Assembly: GCF_002582035.1 (NCBI RefSeq)
Contig: NZ_NUQE01000034.1
Location: 1 to 64,000 of the forward strand
Reading direction: 5' to 3'
DNA: 64,000 nt
Source: Bacillus pseudomycoides
Lineage (GTDB): Bacteria > Bacillota > Bacilli > Bacillales > Bacillaceae_G
The position numbers and the translations under genes were made by a program. Positions 35,245 to 43,849 of this stretch are shown piece after piece; the stretch's first letter is position 1, and every line of letters begins with the position of its first letter. The notes under the pieces are model-generated. The model saw nothing but the letters and a program-made list of their open reading frames with translations. It was not told where the DNA came from and did not search any database.

Positions 35245-36258
35245 TTACCCGCCAATGTATGACATTTCAATTTTCGGGCGGTTATTCGCACTTTCTTCCG
35301 TTCGTTCATCTGAATAACGATCACTGCGCTTCGTCCACACACCTTGCACGACTTGGAATAATTCCTCTTCGTCTATACCCCTGCGTAGAAGCGTTCGTAA
35401 ATTCGTTCCTGTTGTTGCAAATAAACATGTGTAAAACTTACCTTCTGCTGATATGCGCGCTCTCGTACAAGAAGAGCAAAATGATTCAGAAACAGATGTG
35501 ATAAAGCCGACTTCTGCCTCAGTTCCAACATACCGATAACGCTTTGCCACTTCACCAAAATAATGCGGATTTACTGGCTCAATTGGATACACACGTCCAA
35601 TCATATTAATTAATTCTTTTTTCGTAATCACTTGTTTAAAGTTCCAGCCATTCGTACTCCCAACATCCATAAATTCGATAAAGCGAAGAGGGATGCACTG
35701 CTCTTTACAGTAAGCAGCCATCTTCAAGATTTGGTTATCGTTCATTCCTTTTTTCACAACCATATTGATTTTCACTTCTAATCCGGCTGCTCTTGCTGCT
35801 TCAATTCCTCGTAATATAGGCTTCGTGCTTACATTACGGCCGTTAATGCTTCGAAATACATCATCATCTAGTGCATCTAAACTGACGTTTACTCGTTGTA
35901 AACCAGCTTCTTTTAAAGCTTTCGCTTGCTTCGTTAAATGAATACCGTTCGTCGTTAGCCCAATATCTGTTAGCCCTTCTAATTTCACAAGCCGTTCAAT
36001 GAGCTGTGGTAAATCTTTACGAAGTAACGGTTCGCCGCCAGTTAATCGAATTTTCTTCACACCCATGCGAACAAAAATTTTAGCTAACCTCTCAATCTCA
36101 TCAAACGTAAGCAAAAATTCATCTTTTAAAAATGCATAATCTGGGCCAAACACTTCAGCCGGCATACAATATGTGCACCGAAAATTACAACGATCAATGA
36201 CAGAAATACGTAAATCTTGAAGTGGACGCTGCCATGCATCTAAAACTTTCTCAGTCAT
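35245..36258 (-). CDS. moaA: GTP 3',8-cyclase MoaA
   Basis: 337 residues from ATG 36258 (AAGGAGGGG site). Radical SAM enzyme that begins Moco synthesis. N-terminal cluster CNFRCTYC (about residue 20), [12 protein letters not shown], and the C-terminal second cluster with CSSCTR and CLF cysteines. Ends in the conserved Gly-Gly that reaches into the active site. First gene of a moaA-moeB unit. Confidence 0.95.
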   Translation of the reverse strand: MTEKVLDAWQRPLQDLRISVIDRCNFRCTYCMPAEVFGPDYAFLKDEFLLTFDEIERLAKIFVRMGVKKIRLTGGEPLLRKDLPQLIERLVKLEGLTDIGLTTNGIHLTKQAKALKEAGLQRVNVSLDALDDDVFRSINGRNVSTKPILRGIEAARAAGLEVKINMVVKKGMNDNQILKMAAYCKEQCIPLRFIEFMDVGSTNGWNFKQVITKKELINMIGRVYPIEPVNPHYFGEVAKRYRYVGTEAEVGFITSVSESFCSSCTRARISAEGKFYTCLFATTGTNLRTLLRRGIDEEELFQVVQGVWTKRSDRYSDERTEESANNRPKIEMSYIGG

Positions 36259-36442
36259 CTTCACCCCTCCTTCTTGTTGCATGTATATCTGCTTTTATTC
36301 TTATTATAATATATTTTTAAACTGGGGTGTTTTTGCTCTTGTACTGTCTCTTTTTTTAACTGCTTTTCATTTTCTTTCATCACTCTCAATAACATGAATC
36401 TAAGTCCGCATTGATTCTTACTCTTGTCCAAGTAAAGGTCTC

Positions 36443-36550
36443 AATAAAGCGAAATTTCGAGCTGTGGAGGTTTTCTTTATTCTCCACCTATCTTCTTTGT
36501 TTTTTCAAAATCTTGAGGTAGGGGTCTTACTGCCCAAAAATAGTGGGATA
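36443..36550 (+). repeat. Degenerate bcr1-type repeat, 108 bp
   Basis: AATAAAGCGAAATTTCGAGC at the left, TCTCCACCTATCTTCTTTG inside, TCTTGAGGTAGGGGTCTTAC and AATAGTGGGATA at the right. The GTTGAACCAATC core is missing. The rest of 36259-36660 shows no gene. Confidence 0.65.
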
Positions 36551-36590
36551 AAAAAATAGCACTATCTCATTTTCCATGATTAAGTGCTAT
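36551..36590 (-). terminator. Terminator after the 13-residue-repeat protein gene
   Basis: ATAGCACT (36556-36563) pairs with AGTGCTAT (36583-36590), followed on the minus strand by TTTTTT. Confidence 0.65.
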
Positions 36591-36661
36591 CTCATCTTTT
36601 ATTTTCACTTCATTACGTTGTAATGCCTTCTTCCCCAAAGTCATATAGCACAATTGAATAT

Positions 36662-37177
36662 TTACAATGACTGCTTTTCTTCCACTACTGCACAATCTGT
36701 ACGCTCCACATTCGGAGCTCCCTGTACAGTACTTGTCATCCCACTACTATTCTGAGCTCCCGGTAAAATACTTGTCATCCCATTGCTATTCGTAGTCCCC
36801 TGTGAAGCACATGTCATCCCACTGCTATTCTGAGCTGTCTGTGAAACATTAGTCATCCCATTGCAATTCTGAGCTCCCTGTGAAGCATTTGTCATCTCAC
36901 TGTTATTCTGGGCTCCCGGTAAAGTACCTGCCATCCCGCTACTAGTTGCAGCATTTACCAAGGTGCTACCTCGTGTAATAGTTGTTGTAATTGTGTCTCC
37001 AGGTTTCAGACAAACTTCAGCTGTATTTCCGATAACGACTACAACATCCATACATGTTGGTCCTGTTGATCCGGTAAATGTTTTCGTTGCAACAAACGAA
37101 GTATCCCGCAAATTATCTCCTGTGAAAATATTCCCGGAATTATTTACAATAACAAACTCCTTAATACAAACCCCCAT
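36662..37177 (-). CDS. GerPA/PF-like spore protein with six 13-residue repeats
   Basis: 171 residues. The first 40 (EFVIVNNSGNIFTGDNLRD and following) resemble the neighbouring 73-residue protein and the small GerP spore-germination proteins (pfam gerPA type). A middle part with VCLKPGDTITTT follows, then six near-identical 13-residue repeats (residues 80-157; GMT-x3-Q/PGAQNS pattern), then an acidic tail. Such repeats on a small spore protein suggest an exposed or cross-linked coat/exosporium component. AAAGG lies 10 bases before ATG 37177. Not recognised by name. Confidence 0.65.
   Translation of the reverse strand: MGVCIKEFVIVNNSGNIFTGDNLRDTSFVATKTFTGSTGPTCMDVVVVIGNTAEVCLKPGDTITTTITRGSTLVNAATSSGMAGTLPGAQNNSEMTNASQGAQNCNGMTNVSQTAQNSSGMTCASQGTTNSNGMTSILPGAQNSSGMTSTVQGAPNVERTDCAVVEEKQSL
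36707..36940 (-). repeat. Six tandem 39-bp repeats inside the spore-protein gene
   Basis: Encodes residues 80-157 of the 171-residue protein: exactly 6 x 13 codons. Consensus SGMTxxxQGAQNS; units 1 and 5 carry LPGAQN. Confidence 0.85.
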
Positions 37178-37195
37178 TTTTATACAACCTTTCTA

Positions 37196-37417
37196 TTACA
37201 CTCCTGCCGTTGAACTTATTTCTGCCGGAGTAAATTCAGTATTACCTCGTGGTGCGCTAAGTGGCGTTAACTTCCCATTTAACAATCTAGCACTGCTTGA
37301 TCCACCAGCTCCACTAAATATCTTCGCCACAATAAACGGAGAAAGATCATAACAATTCCCCATATTAATTGGTCCTGTATTATTTATAATTTTAATTTTT
37401 CGAATAAGCGGATTCAC
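37196..37417 (-). CDS. GerPA/GerPF-like small spore protein
   Basis: 73 residues, close in size to GerPA and GerPF. N-terminal IKIINNTGPINMGNCYDLSP matches the family pattern (I-x-N-x-x-G-x-x-x-x-G-D/N) and is followed by IFSGAGGSSS. GerP proteins help germinants pass the coat; whether this paralogue does is unknown. The start is GTG 37417 with GGAAGGTGG upstream. Eighteen bases upstream of the 171-residue gene, so probably one operon. Confidence 0.68.
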   Translation of the reverse strand: MNPLIRKIKIINNTGPINMGNCYDLSPFIVAKIFSGAGGSSSARLLNGKLTPLSAPRGNTEFTPAEISSTAGV

Positions 37418-37474
37418 CCGTAAGCCACCTTCCTTAGCAATATCTCGTTCTTTCTACACTGTATGCAAAAGAAA

Positions 37475-37504
37475 AAAACTTGAAACGGACGCGTTTCAAG
37501 TTTT
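37475..37504 (-). terminator. Terminator of the rhodanese gene
   Basis: Perfect 12-bp stem AAAACTTGAAAC with GTTTCAAGTTTT, loop GGACGC, T-run on the minus strand. Confidence 0.85.
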
Positions 37505-37526
37505 AAAAAGAATTATTTTTAGCAAG

Positions 37527-37557
37527 GATCCCCCCGCTGATGATTAGTTGAACTTTA
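37527..37557 (-). repeat. bcr1-type fragment at the rhodanese stop codon
   Basis: CCCCCCGCTGATGATTAGTTGAAC resembles the right arm of the first bcr hairpin and the start of the GTTAGTTGAAC core; on the minus strand it begins AAATAAAGT, where the TAA is the rhodanese stop. Confidence 0.45.
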
Positions 37558-37860
37558 TTTAGTTTCACCTTCATACTGCATCATGCCGCCAACCATGTTT
37601 ACTGTTTTATAACCTAGTTCATTTAAATAATGACAAACATTTTCGCTGCGCATGCCAGAGCGGCAAATGAAAATATACTCATTTTCTTTATCAAAGAAGT
37701 CCACTTTATGCGGAATATCACCCATTTTAATATGAACTGCTTCTGGGATTTTCCCGTATTCTACTTCTTCATCTTCACGCACATCTACTAAAAATAACGT
37801 TTCCCCTTTTTCTAAACGCTCTTGTACTTCTTGTGGCATAATTGTTTTAATTTCAGACAT
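37555..37860 (-). CDS. Single-domain rhodanese (sulfurtransferase)
   Basis: 101 residues from ATG 37860 with AAGGAGG seven bases upstream. Rhodanese fold with the active-site loop CRSGMRSENV (catalytic Cys about residue 65) and LVDVREDEEVEYGKIPEAVHI. It carries persulfide sulfur; the acceptor is unknown. Downstream of the MetX-like gene by 78 bp. Confidence 0.9.
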   Translation of the reverse strand: MSEIKTIMPQEVQERLEKGETLFLVDVREDEEVEYGKIPEAVHIKMGDIPHKVDFFDKENEYIFICRSGMRSENVCHYLNELGYKTVNMVGGMMQYEGETK

Positions 37861-37938
37861 GGAACTGCCTCCTTCTTTCGATTCATTCTCAATTTTAGCA
37901 TGCAATAGCTAGAAAACAAGCTATGTGCCCAAGTCTCA

Positions 37939-39063
37939 TTAGAGAATATTTGAAGTTCGCTGATTTATGAATTGATGTACTTTGCTAGCAAATAAATGCG
38001 TCTCTAGCACACCTGCCATATGTCCATATATACTTTCAATCTCGTACACTTCTGCAAATTTTCTATTCTTCCTCAATAACTCAACCATTTCATAATTATA
38101 ACAGGAAGGCTGTAGTATATCTTGCTTACAAGGAATCATAAGAACGCTCGCTTCTACTTGTCGAAGCGCTTCTTCCAATGAAGAAAAGCCGCGGGCAATG
38201 TCATGTAATAACGTTGCCTTTGCTGTATACATCCATGAATTTGCATCGACAAATGCAATATTCTGTAATGTTACTTCATGAATTTCTTCTTCAAATGAAG
38301 TTAAAGTAAAGAAATCTTGATAAGGTGCAGATTCTGCATAGCTCCGTGAAAATGTTGTCTCATAATAATGCGCATCAAATGCGTTTATAAACATCATTTT
38401 CGCAGCCATATGCAGTCCTTTCACCGGCTGCTTCTCTCCGTAATTTCCATTATTCCAAGCTGGATCTAATTGAATGGCATCTATTGCATTTTGCAAAACA
38501 TTAACAGCCGTCACAATTGGATTTTGCGGATTTGTAATGACGCCAATCACTCGCTCCATCATATGCGGATAATGAACCGCCCATTGCTGAGCAATCATCC
38601 CGCCAGCAGATGGCCCAATGACAGTATGCAACCTCCCAATCCCCATATGCCGTATTAATTCGTATTGAATACGGGCCATATCAAGAAATGTAAAGACTGG
38701 AAAAGTCATCCCATACTCTGCACCTGTTTCTGGATTTATCGTCTTTGGCCCTGTTGTCACAACATAAGGATTTTTTACTTGAACGTTACACAAATTATCC
38801 GTGCAAATAACAAAATATTTATTTGTATCGATTGCTTTTCCTGGTCCAATTAACTCATCCCACCATCCAGGAAGAGGATCTTGCTCTGTATACTGCCCTG
38901 CCGCATGGCTCGTTGCACTAAAATAATGACATACTAAAATCGCATTGGATTTCTCACGGTTTAATGTACCATATGTCTCATAACCAATTTGAATTGGGAT
39001 TGACGCACCGTTTTCAAATGTGAATTTCTTTAATTTAAACTCTTGCTTTTCTACGTATAACAC
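37939..39063 (-). CDS. MetX-like alpha/beta hydrolase (homoserine acetyltransferase family)
   Basis: 374 residues from a GTG at 39063, chosen because GAGGAGG lies eight bases upstream; an ATG at 39096 would include that site in the coding sequence. Alpha/beta fold with the nucleophile elbow GPSAGGMIAQQWA (true MetX usually has GGSMGG), Asp in CKQDILQPS and His in YGHMAG. The changed elbow argues that it may not be a real homoserine acetyltransferase but a related acyl hydrolase or transferase. Confidence 0.82.
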   Translation of the reverse strand: MLYVEKQEFKLKKFTFENGASIPIQIGYETYGTLNREKSNAILVCHYFSATSHAAGQYTEQDPLPGWWDELIGPGKAIDTNKYFVICTDNLCNVQVKNPYVVTTGPKTINPETGAEYGMTFPVFTFLDMARIQYELIRHMGIGRLHTVIGPSAGGMIAQQWAVHYPHMMERVIGVITNPQNPIVTAVNVLQNAIDAIQLDPAWNNGNYGEKQPVKGLHMAAKMMFINAFDAHYYETTFSRSYAESAPYQDFFTLTSFEEEIHEVTLQNIAFVDANSWMYTAKATLLHDIARGFSSLEEALRQVEASVLMIPCKQDILQPSCYNYEMVELLRKNRKFAEVYEIESIYGHMAGVLETHLFASKVHQFINQRTSNIL

Positions 39064-39100
39064 TATTTCGCCCTCCTCACGTAACACTTTCCTCATTTTT

Positions 39101-39229
39101 ATCCCGCTATTCGTGGGCAGTAAGATTCAGAGAAAATCGAGGCGATAACTGCCCGTAAAAGCCCGATTGGTGAGAGCTTTCCATCAGTGAGGGATGAACC
39201 CGTCCCCCACTGATGGAAGTTTCACTTTA
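39101..39229 (-). repeat. bcr1-type repeat, 129 bp
   Basis: Minus orientation: GTAAAGTGAAACTTCCATCA, hairpin (CCATCAGTGGGGG with CCCTCACTGATGG), AAAGCTCTCACCAATCGGGC, GGGCAGT, and ATAGCGGGAT at the far end. It fills most of the 39064-39500 gap, which otherwise has the germination-operon promoter region; I see no gene there. Confidence 0.8.
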
Positions 39230-39500
39230 CTCATACAAACAAAGCGTGATACTGAAGACAAATCAAAAGAAGAAAATAGCATTTCTTTCATACTCTATCG
39301 AAAAGACCGTTGCAAATATATCCTTTATTACGAGAATATATATACACCATAATCAATTATATTTATTCGGACGATTGTGCATAATTTCCTTCTACCTTAG
39401 CACAGTCATCTTTTTACTTTTTTCAAATACAGATATGTGCATAATATATAAAAATTCCCACAGACTAAAGTTATCTTATTTGAACAAAGAGGGAATACAT

Positions 39501-41393
39501 ATGCTTTTTAAATGGTTTCGTAGAAAAAAGAACAATACAGATGCAACAAAGAAGAAACAAATGAAAGGCACGCAACAAACGGAGCAACAGCCGAAACAAC
39601 AACAAGTTCAAGCAAACAAGCAACAAACGGAACAACAACAAGCTCAAGCAAACAAGCAACAAACGAAACAGCAACAAGCTCAAGCAACTAAGCAACAAAC
39701 GGAACAACAACAAGCTCAAGCAAACAAGCAACAAACGGAACAGCAACAAGCTCAAGCAACTAAGCAACAAACGGAACAACAACAAGCTCAAGCAACTAAG
39801 CAACAAACGGAACAGCAACAAGCTCAAGCAACTAAGCAACAAACGGAACAACAAGCTCAAGCAAACAAGCAACAAGCAAAACAACAATATTCCAAGCAAA
39901 GTAAAAACAGCATTTTCGATTTTAGTAAGCCAGAACATGAAACAGTTCATTCACTACAAGAACTTCTGCAAAAATTACAAGAATCAAGCGATTTTGTTCG
40001 CTATCATACTTCTGAAGACCAAGCTAAGCCTTATTGGATTTCGTATTTTCGTACATCAATGGATGGTATGAGATTACAAAATTATTTAATGCCTGCTTTA
40101 TTACATCATACTGCGCCAACACTAGAAGAAGTAAAAGCAATGGTTCCAATAAGCGGCCTTACCATTACAAGTGATGTAAAAAAAATTGAAGAAATGGTCT
40201 TAAAAGGGCATGCCATTATTCAACTGCAGGAGCATGATACTGAATGCCTACTTGCAAACATCGCAATTGAGAAATACAGATTACCGAGTATACCATTAAA
40301 CGAATCAGCAGTTATTGGGCCACAAGAAGGATTTGTAGAGGATATCGATACAAACATTAATCTTGTTCGTAAGCGTTTACCAGTCCTGGAATTAAAAACA
40401 AAAGAATTGTTGATCGGGGAATTTTCAAAAACAAAAGTCGTTATGATGTATTTGAGTAATTTAGCAGAAGAAGAAAACATCACATATTTAGAAGATATCC
40501 TGAGCAAAATTCAATATGAGCAAATTAATGATAGCTATTATATTCCCCATTTAATGGGCGATAAATCTATTTTTCCAACTTTTATTAATACAGAACGTGC
40601 TGATCGTGTAAGCAGCGGGCTCATTGACGGAAAAATTGCTCTATTTGTCGATGGTTCACCAAATGTTTTATTAGCACCTGTATCTCTACTAGACTTCTTC
40701 ATCTCGCCTGAGGATTACAGTGTGTCATGGGTTTATGCAACATTTTCCCGCTTATTACGTTTTTTAGCAGTTACGTTTTCAATTTGTGCAACGCCTCTAT
40801 ATGTAGCGGTGCTCAGTTATCATTACGAATTGATTCCAAGTGATTTGCTGGAGACATTAATTTTATCGCGGGCACAAGTGCCATTCCCGCCTTTAATAGA
40901 GGCTATTTTTCTAGAGTTAGCCATTGACCTTCTCCGTGAAGCAGGGGCACGTTTACCAATGAAAGTTGGACAAACACTCGGTATTGTAGGCGGTATCGTT
41001 ATTGGGCAAGCATCTGTACAAGCGGGATTAACAAGTAATATTTTGTTGATCATCGTCGCCTTATCTGCACTAGCATCATTTATTACACCGATTTATAAAA
41101 TGGGTAATGCCATTCGTTTACTTCGTTTTCCATTTCTAATACTTGCAGAGTTGTGGGGATTATTAGGAATTTCGCTAGGATTTATCTTTCTTTTAACGCG
41201 ACTTTTTCAATTATCCTCCCTTCGAAAACCGTATGGGCTTTTTTATCCATTTCGGAAACAGTCAATAAAAGACTCATTCATACGAATGCCCTTATCTAAA
41301 ATAGATACACGCAATGTTCAAGCAAGACCGCAACATGTCGGTCGTTATGTAAAAGAAGTGTTTCAAAAACGTATGACAGATTTTGATGAGTAA
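39501..41393 (+). CDS. gerIA: GerA-family germinant receptor A subunit with Gln-rich N-terminal repeat (GerI/GerH type)
   Basis: 630 residues from ATG 39501 (GAGGG nine bases upstream; an open frame extends to 39213 but lacks a start signal). Order: basic N-terminus, residues 24-130 made of about seven 12-residue KQQTEQQQAQA repeats, a cytosolic domain (about 140-370), then membrane helices (from about 415) and a C-terminal tail, as in GerAA. Located in the inner spore membrane, it helps sense nucleosides or amino acids. A Gln-rich repeat of this sort is known from B. cereus GerIA; the exact receptor name is inferred. The B and C genes overlap or follow closely. Confidence 0.88.
   Translation: MLFKWFRRKKNNTDATKKKQMKGTQQTEQQPKQQQVQANKQQTEQQQAQANKQQTKQQQAQATKQQTEQQQAQANKQQTEQQQAQATKQQTEQQQAQATKQQTEQQQAQATKQQTEQQAQANKQQAKQQYSKQSKNSIFDFSKPEHETVHSLQELLQKLQESSDFVRYHTSEDQAKPYWISYFRTSMDGMRLQNYLMPALLHHTAPTLEEVKAMVPISGLTITSDVKKIEEMVLKGHAIIQLQEHDTECLLANIAIEKYRLPSIPLNESAVIGPQEGFVEDIDTNINLVRKRLPVLELKTKELLIGEFSKTKVVMMYLSNLAEEENITYLEDILSKIQYEQINDSYYIPHLMGDKSIFPTFINTERADRVSSGLIDGKIALFVDGSPNVLLAPVSLLDFFISPEDYSVSWVYATFSRLLRFLAVTFSICATPLYVAVLSYHYELIPSDLLETLILSRAQVPFPPLIEAIFLELAIDLLREAGARLPMKVGQTLGIVGGIVIGQASVQAGLTSNILLIIVALSALASFITPIYKMGNAIRLLRFPFLILAELWGLLGISLGFIFLLTRLFQLSSLRKPYGLFYPFRKQSIKDSFIRMPLSKIDTRNVQARPQHVGRYVKEVFQKRMTDFDE
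39618..39866 (+). repeat. 36-bp tandem repeats encoding the Gln-rich region
   Basis: Six full 36-bp units plus one 33-bp unit with a Gln codon missing, coding KQQTEQQQAQAN or the same with T as last residue. Such arrays expand and contract easily and may be polymorphic between strains. Confidence 0.9.
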
Positions 41394-41409
41394 GAAACGA
41401 GGAGAGCAT

Positions 41410-42504
41410 ATGAGTACGGTTAAAACAAACTACAAAGTATCTCCCATTTTTGTTTTTTTCTTAATCCATAGTGCACAATTCGGTGTTGGTGTTCTTGGAT
41501 TTGCACGCATTATTGCAAAAGCTGCTGGATATGATGCATGGATGGGTGTGATTATTGCGGGTGTTATAAATCACATTCTTATGTGGATGATGTACGGTTT
41601 ATTAGAAAGTGTAAATGGAAACCTGATTACATTGCATCAAAATATATTTGGAAAATGGATAGGAAATACATTCAATCTAATCTTTATTATATATTTCTTT
41701 CTAGGCAGCGTATCCGTTATCCGTACGTACGTAGAAATTGTTCAAGTTTGGATGTTCCCAACGGCAGCTACATGGAAATTAACAATCTTTTTATGCATAC
41801 TTAGTTATTACATTATCTCATCTGGCTTTCGAGTTATGACTGGTATTTGCGTTGTTTCTGTTGTCGCTACATGCGGATATATCATGATGCTATTTTTAGC
41901 AATGAAATACAGTAACTTTGCAAACCTATTACCTATATTCACTCATTCTTTTGGAGATATTTTAAAAGCAACTAAAGAATCGATTTATACAATGATTGGT
42001 TTCGAACTTATTTTGATGATATATCCGTTTATCAAAACCCCGGAGAAATCTCATAAATTTGCACAATATGGTATTTTATTTTCTAACTTTTTATATTTAC
42101 TAAGTACAATTCTTGCTTTTGCGTTCTTTAGCGAAAAACAATTATTAAAAACAATTTGGTCACAGCTATCCATCACACAAGTCATTCGTCTTCCTTTCAT
42201 TGAGCGTCTAGAATATCTTGCTATCTCCGGCTATGCACTCATTGTAATTACAAGTGTTCTCCTACCCTTATGGGGTGCAACAAGAGGATTACATGAACTA
42301 TTTCGCGTAAAACAAAAATACATATTAATTTCCTTATTATTCATAACTGTCATTATTTCACAATCCATAACAGAACGGCATGATATTAATAATTTTATTA
42401 GTCAAGTCTCAAAAGCAAGTTTTTGGCTTGTTTACGTGTACATCCCGGTTTTATTTCTTATAATGTGGGTGAAAAAGAAATGGAAAACATCAAAAAGCAA
42501 GTAG
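41410..42504 (+). CDS. gerIB: Germinant receptor B subunit (GerAB/GerKB family permease)
   Basis: 364 residues from ATG 41410 with GAGGAG close upstream. Ten predicted membrane helices of the APC-superfamily fold of spore germination proteins, with the N-terminal ISPIFVFF-like start (here VSPIFVFFLIHSAQFGVGVLG). It is thought to bind the germinant and conduct or gate. Begins 16 bp after the A-subunit stop. Confidence 0.9.
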   Translation: MSTVKTNYKVSPIFVFFLIHSAQFGVGVLGFARIIAKAAGYDAWMGVIIAGVINHILMWMMYGLLESVNGNLITLHQNIFGKWIGNTFNLIFIIYFFLGSVSVIRTYVEIVQVWMFPTAATWKLTIFLCILSYYIISSGFRVMTGICVVSVVATCGYIMMLFLAMKYSNFANLLPIFTHSFGDILKATKESIYTMIGFELILMIYPFIKTPEKSHKFAQYGILFSNFLYLLSTILAFAFFSEKQLLKTIWSQLSITQVIRLPFIERLEYLAISGYALIVITSVLLPLWGATRGLHELFRVKQKYILISLLFITVIISQSITERHDINNFISQVSKASFWLVYVYIPVLFLIMWVKKKWKTSKSK

Positions 42505-43586
42505 TATTCCTTTTTAGTTTGTGCTTATTTTTTACAACAGCATGTGTGCCCAAAAACATCGTTGATGATCTTAGCCTCATTCAAGGTGCTGTTTTTGATG
42601 TCGCCTCAGATACAGACTCAAATAAAAAAAGAGTAAAAGTGACTTACGTTTGTCCTATTCAAAGAAAAGGGAATAAAGTACAAGTACTTCAAGGATATGG
42701 GAATACAGTCAAACAAATTAAAGTAACAACTTCTTTAGAATCTGGACAACCTCTTGCCAGCGGACAAATGCGCGTTAATCTTTTCACAGAAAAACTAGCT
42801 AAAAAAGGACTCTCTAGTATACTTGATACGCTTATTCGCGATGTAACTATCGGTAACTTATTATATGTTGGCATCCTTGAAGGTGGTGGAAATGGAGAAG
42901 GGGAAAAACTGCTCTTAGGCAAATATAACACATCTGCTAACGTAGCAATCTACATGAAAAAAATGTTAGAACAAAATATGAAAACAGGGGTATTACCAAC
43001 AGATAATTTAAACCTTCAGGCTGCTCGATATTATCGCGATGGGCAAGATACGTATATGCCTATATTAAAAAAGAAAAAGAACAGCATTAAAATTACGAGT
43101 ATGGCTCTTTTCAAAAAAGATAAGTATGTAGGCAAAATAGAAGAAAAAGATATGTTCCTTTTTAAATCGCTGCTCGAGAAAAGTCAGATGGATTCACATG
43201 AATTTAAAACAAAATTAGGATATACGATAATTAATAATATTCGTTCTTCTCCTTCTTATCGTGTATATATAAAAAACGGCAAGCCTTCCTTTTTCATTCA
43301 TGTAAAAATGGCAGCTCGCATTCAAGAGGTTTCGAAGCATGCCAACCTAGAAAACAAAAAAAATGTAGAAAAAATACGAAAAGACATTGAAAAGGACTTA
43401 AATAAAGATGGAGTAAAATTAATTAAAAAATTCCAATCTCTTGATACAGACCCGCTCGCTTTAGGTGCCCGATTTAAACAACACTACAGACCTTTTAAAT
43501 TAAAAGAATGGAAAAAAATGTACAAAGATGTTCCTGTGAAAGTAAAGTATACAGTTGATATTACAAATTCAGGCGTTATTGAGTAA
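42480..43586 (+). CDS. gerIC: Germinant receptor C subunit (GerAC family lipoprotein)
   Basis: 368 residues from ATG 42480, which overlaps the B gene by 25 bp. Lipoprotein signal with lipobox TTAC (Cys about residue 21), then the GerAC domains. Ends before a terminator. The three genes form a complete gerA-type operon. Confidence 0.9.
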   Translation: MENIKKQVVFLFSLCLFFTTACVPKNIVDDLSLIQGAVFDVASDTDSNKKRVKVTYVCPIQRKGNKVQVLQGYGNTVKQIKVTTSLESGQPLASGQMRVNLFTEKLAKKGLSSILDTLIRDVTIGNLLYVGILEGGGNGEGEKLLLGKYNTSANVAIYMKKMLEQNMKTGVLPTDNLNLQAARYYRDGQDTYMPILKKKKNSIKITSMALFKKDKYVGKIEEKDMFLFKSLLEKSQMDSHEFKTKLGYTIINNIRSSPSYRVYIKNGKPSFFIHVKMAARIQEVSKHANLENKKNVEKIRKDIEKDLNKDGVKLIKKFQSLDTDPLALGARFKQHYRPFKLKEWKKMYKDVPVKVKYTVDITNSGVIE

Positions 43587-43593
43587 AATATTT

Positions 43594-43635
43594 GATTCTC
43601 TTTCCTAAAATTCAATTAGAGAGAGGATCTTTTTT
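43594..43635 (+). terminator. Terminator of the germination operon
   Basis: GATTCTCTTTC (43594-43604) pairs with GAGAGAGGATC (43619-43629, with G-U pairs), then TTTTTT. Confidence 0.8.
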
Positions 43636-43636
43636 G

Positions 43637-43687
43637 TAAAGTGAAACTTCTATCAGTAGGGTCCTACTGCCCGCAAATAGCGGGATA
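43637..43687 (+). repeat. bcr1-type repeat, 51-bp mini form
   Basis: TAAAGTGAAACTTCTATCAG joined to CCTACTGCCCGCAAATAGC and GGGATA. Confidence 0.75.
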
Positions 43688-43739
43688 AAAACAGAATTTA
43701 AGCTTCTCTAAACTAAATCATGTTACAATGAAAATCGGC

Positions 43740-43826
43740 ATAAAGTGAAACTTCCATCAGTGGGAAGCTTGGTCTCCCCCATACATAACTTTAAAATGGA
43801 AGATTACTGCCCACAAATAGCGGGAA
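43740..43826 (+). repeat. bcr1-type repeat, 87 bp, altered interior
   Basis: ATAAAGTGAAACTTCCATCA at the left and TTACTGCCCACAAATAGCGG at the right with a different 35-bp interior. It ends 24 bp before the MazG-like gene, so it lies in that gene's leader. Confidence 0.7.
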
Positions 43827-43849
43827 AGCATGAGAAGGGATGAAACAAC

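Noticed and set aside
34215-35342. Longer MoeB-like protein starting at 35342
   Set aside because: The extra 38 residues overlap the moaA coding end, while ATG 35228 has its own ribosome site and matches the usual family start.
39213-39500. N-terminal extension of the germinant receptor A subunit
   Set aside because: The extra frame begins in the bcr repeat and lacks a ribosome site; ATG 39501 has one.
39471-39950. Minus-strand 159-codon Leu-rich open frame
   Set aside because: It is the antisense of the Gln-rich repeat of the germinant receptor; the Leu/Ser periodicity is only the complement of CAA/CAG codons, and there is no start signal.
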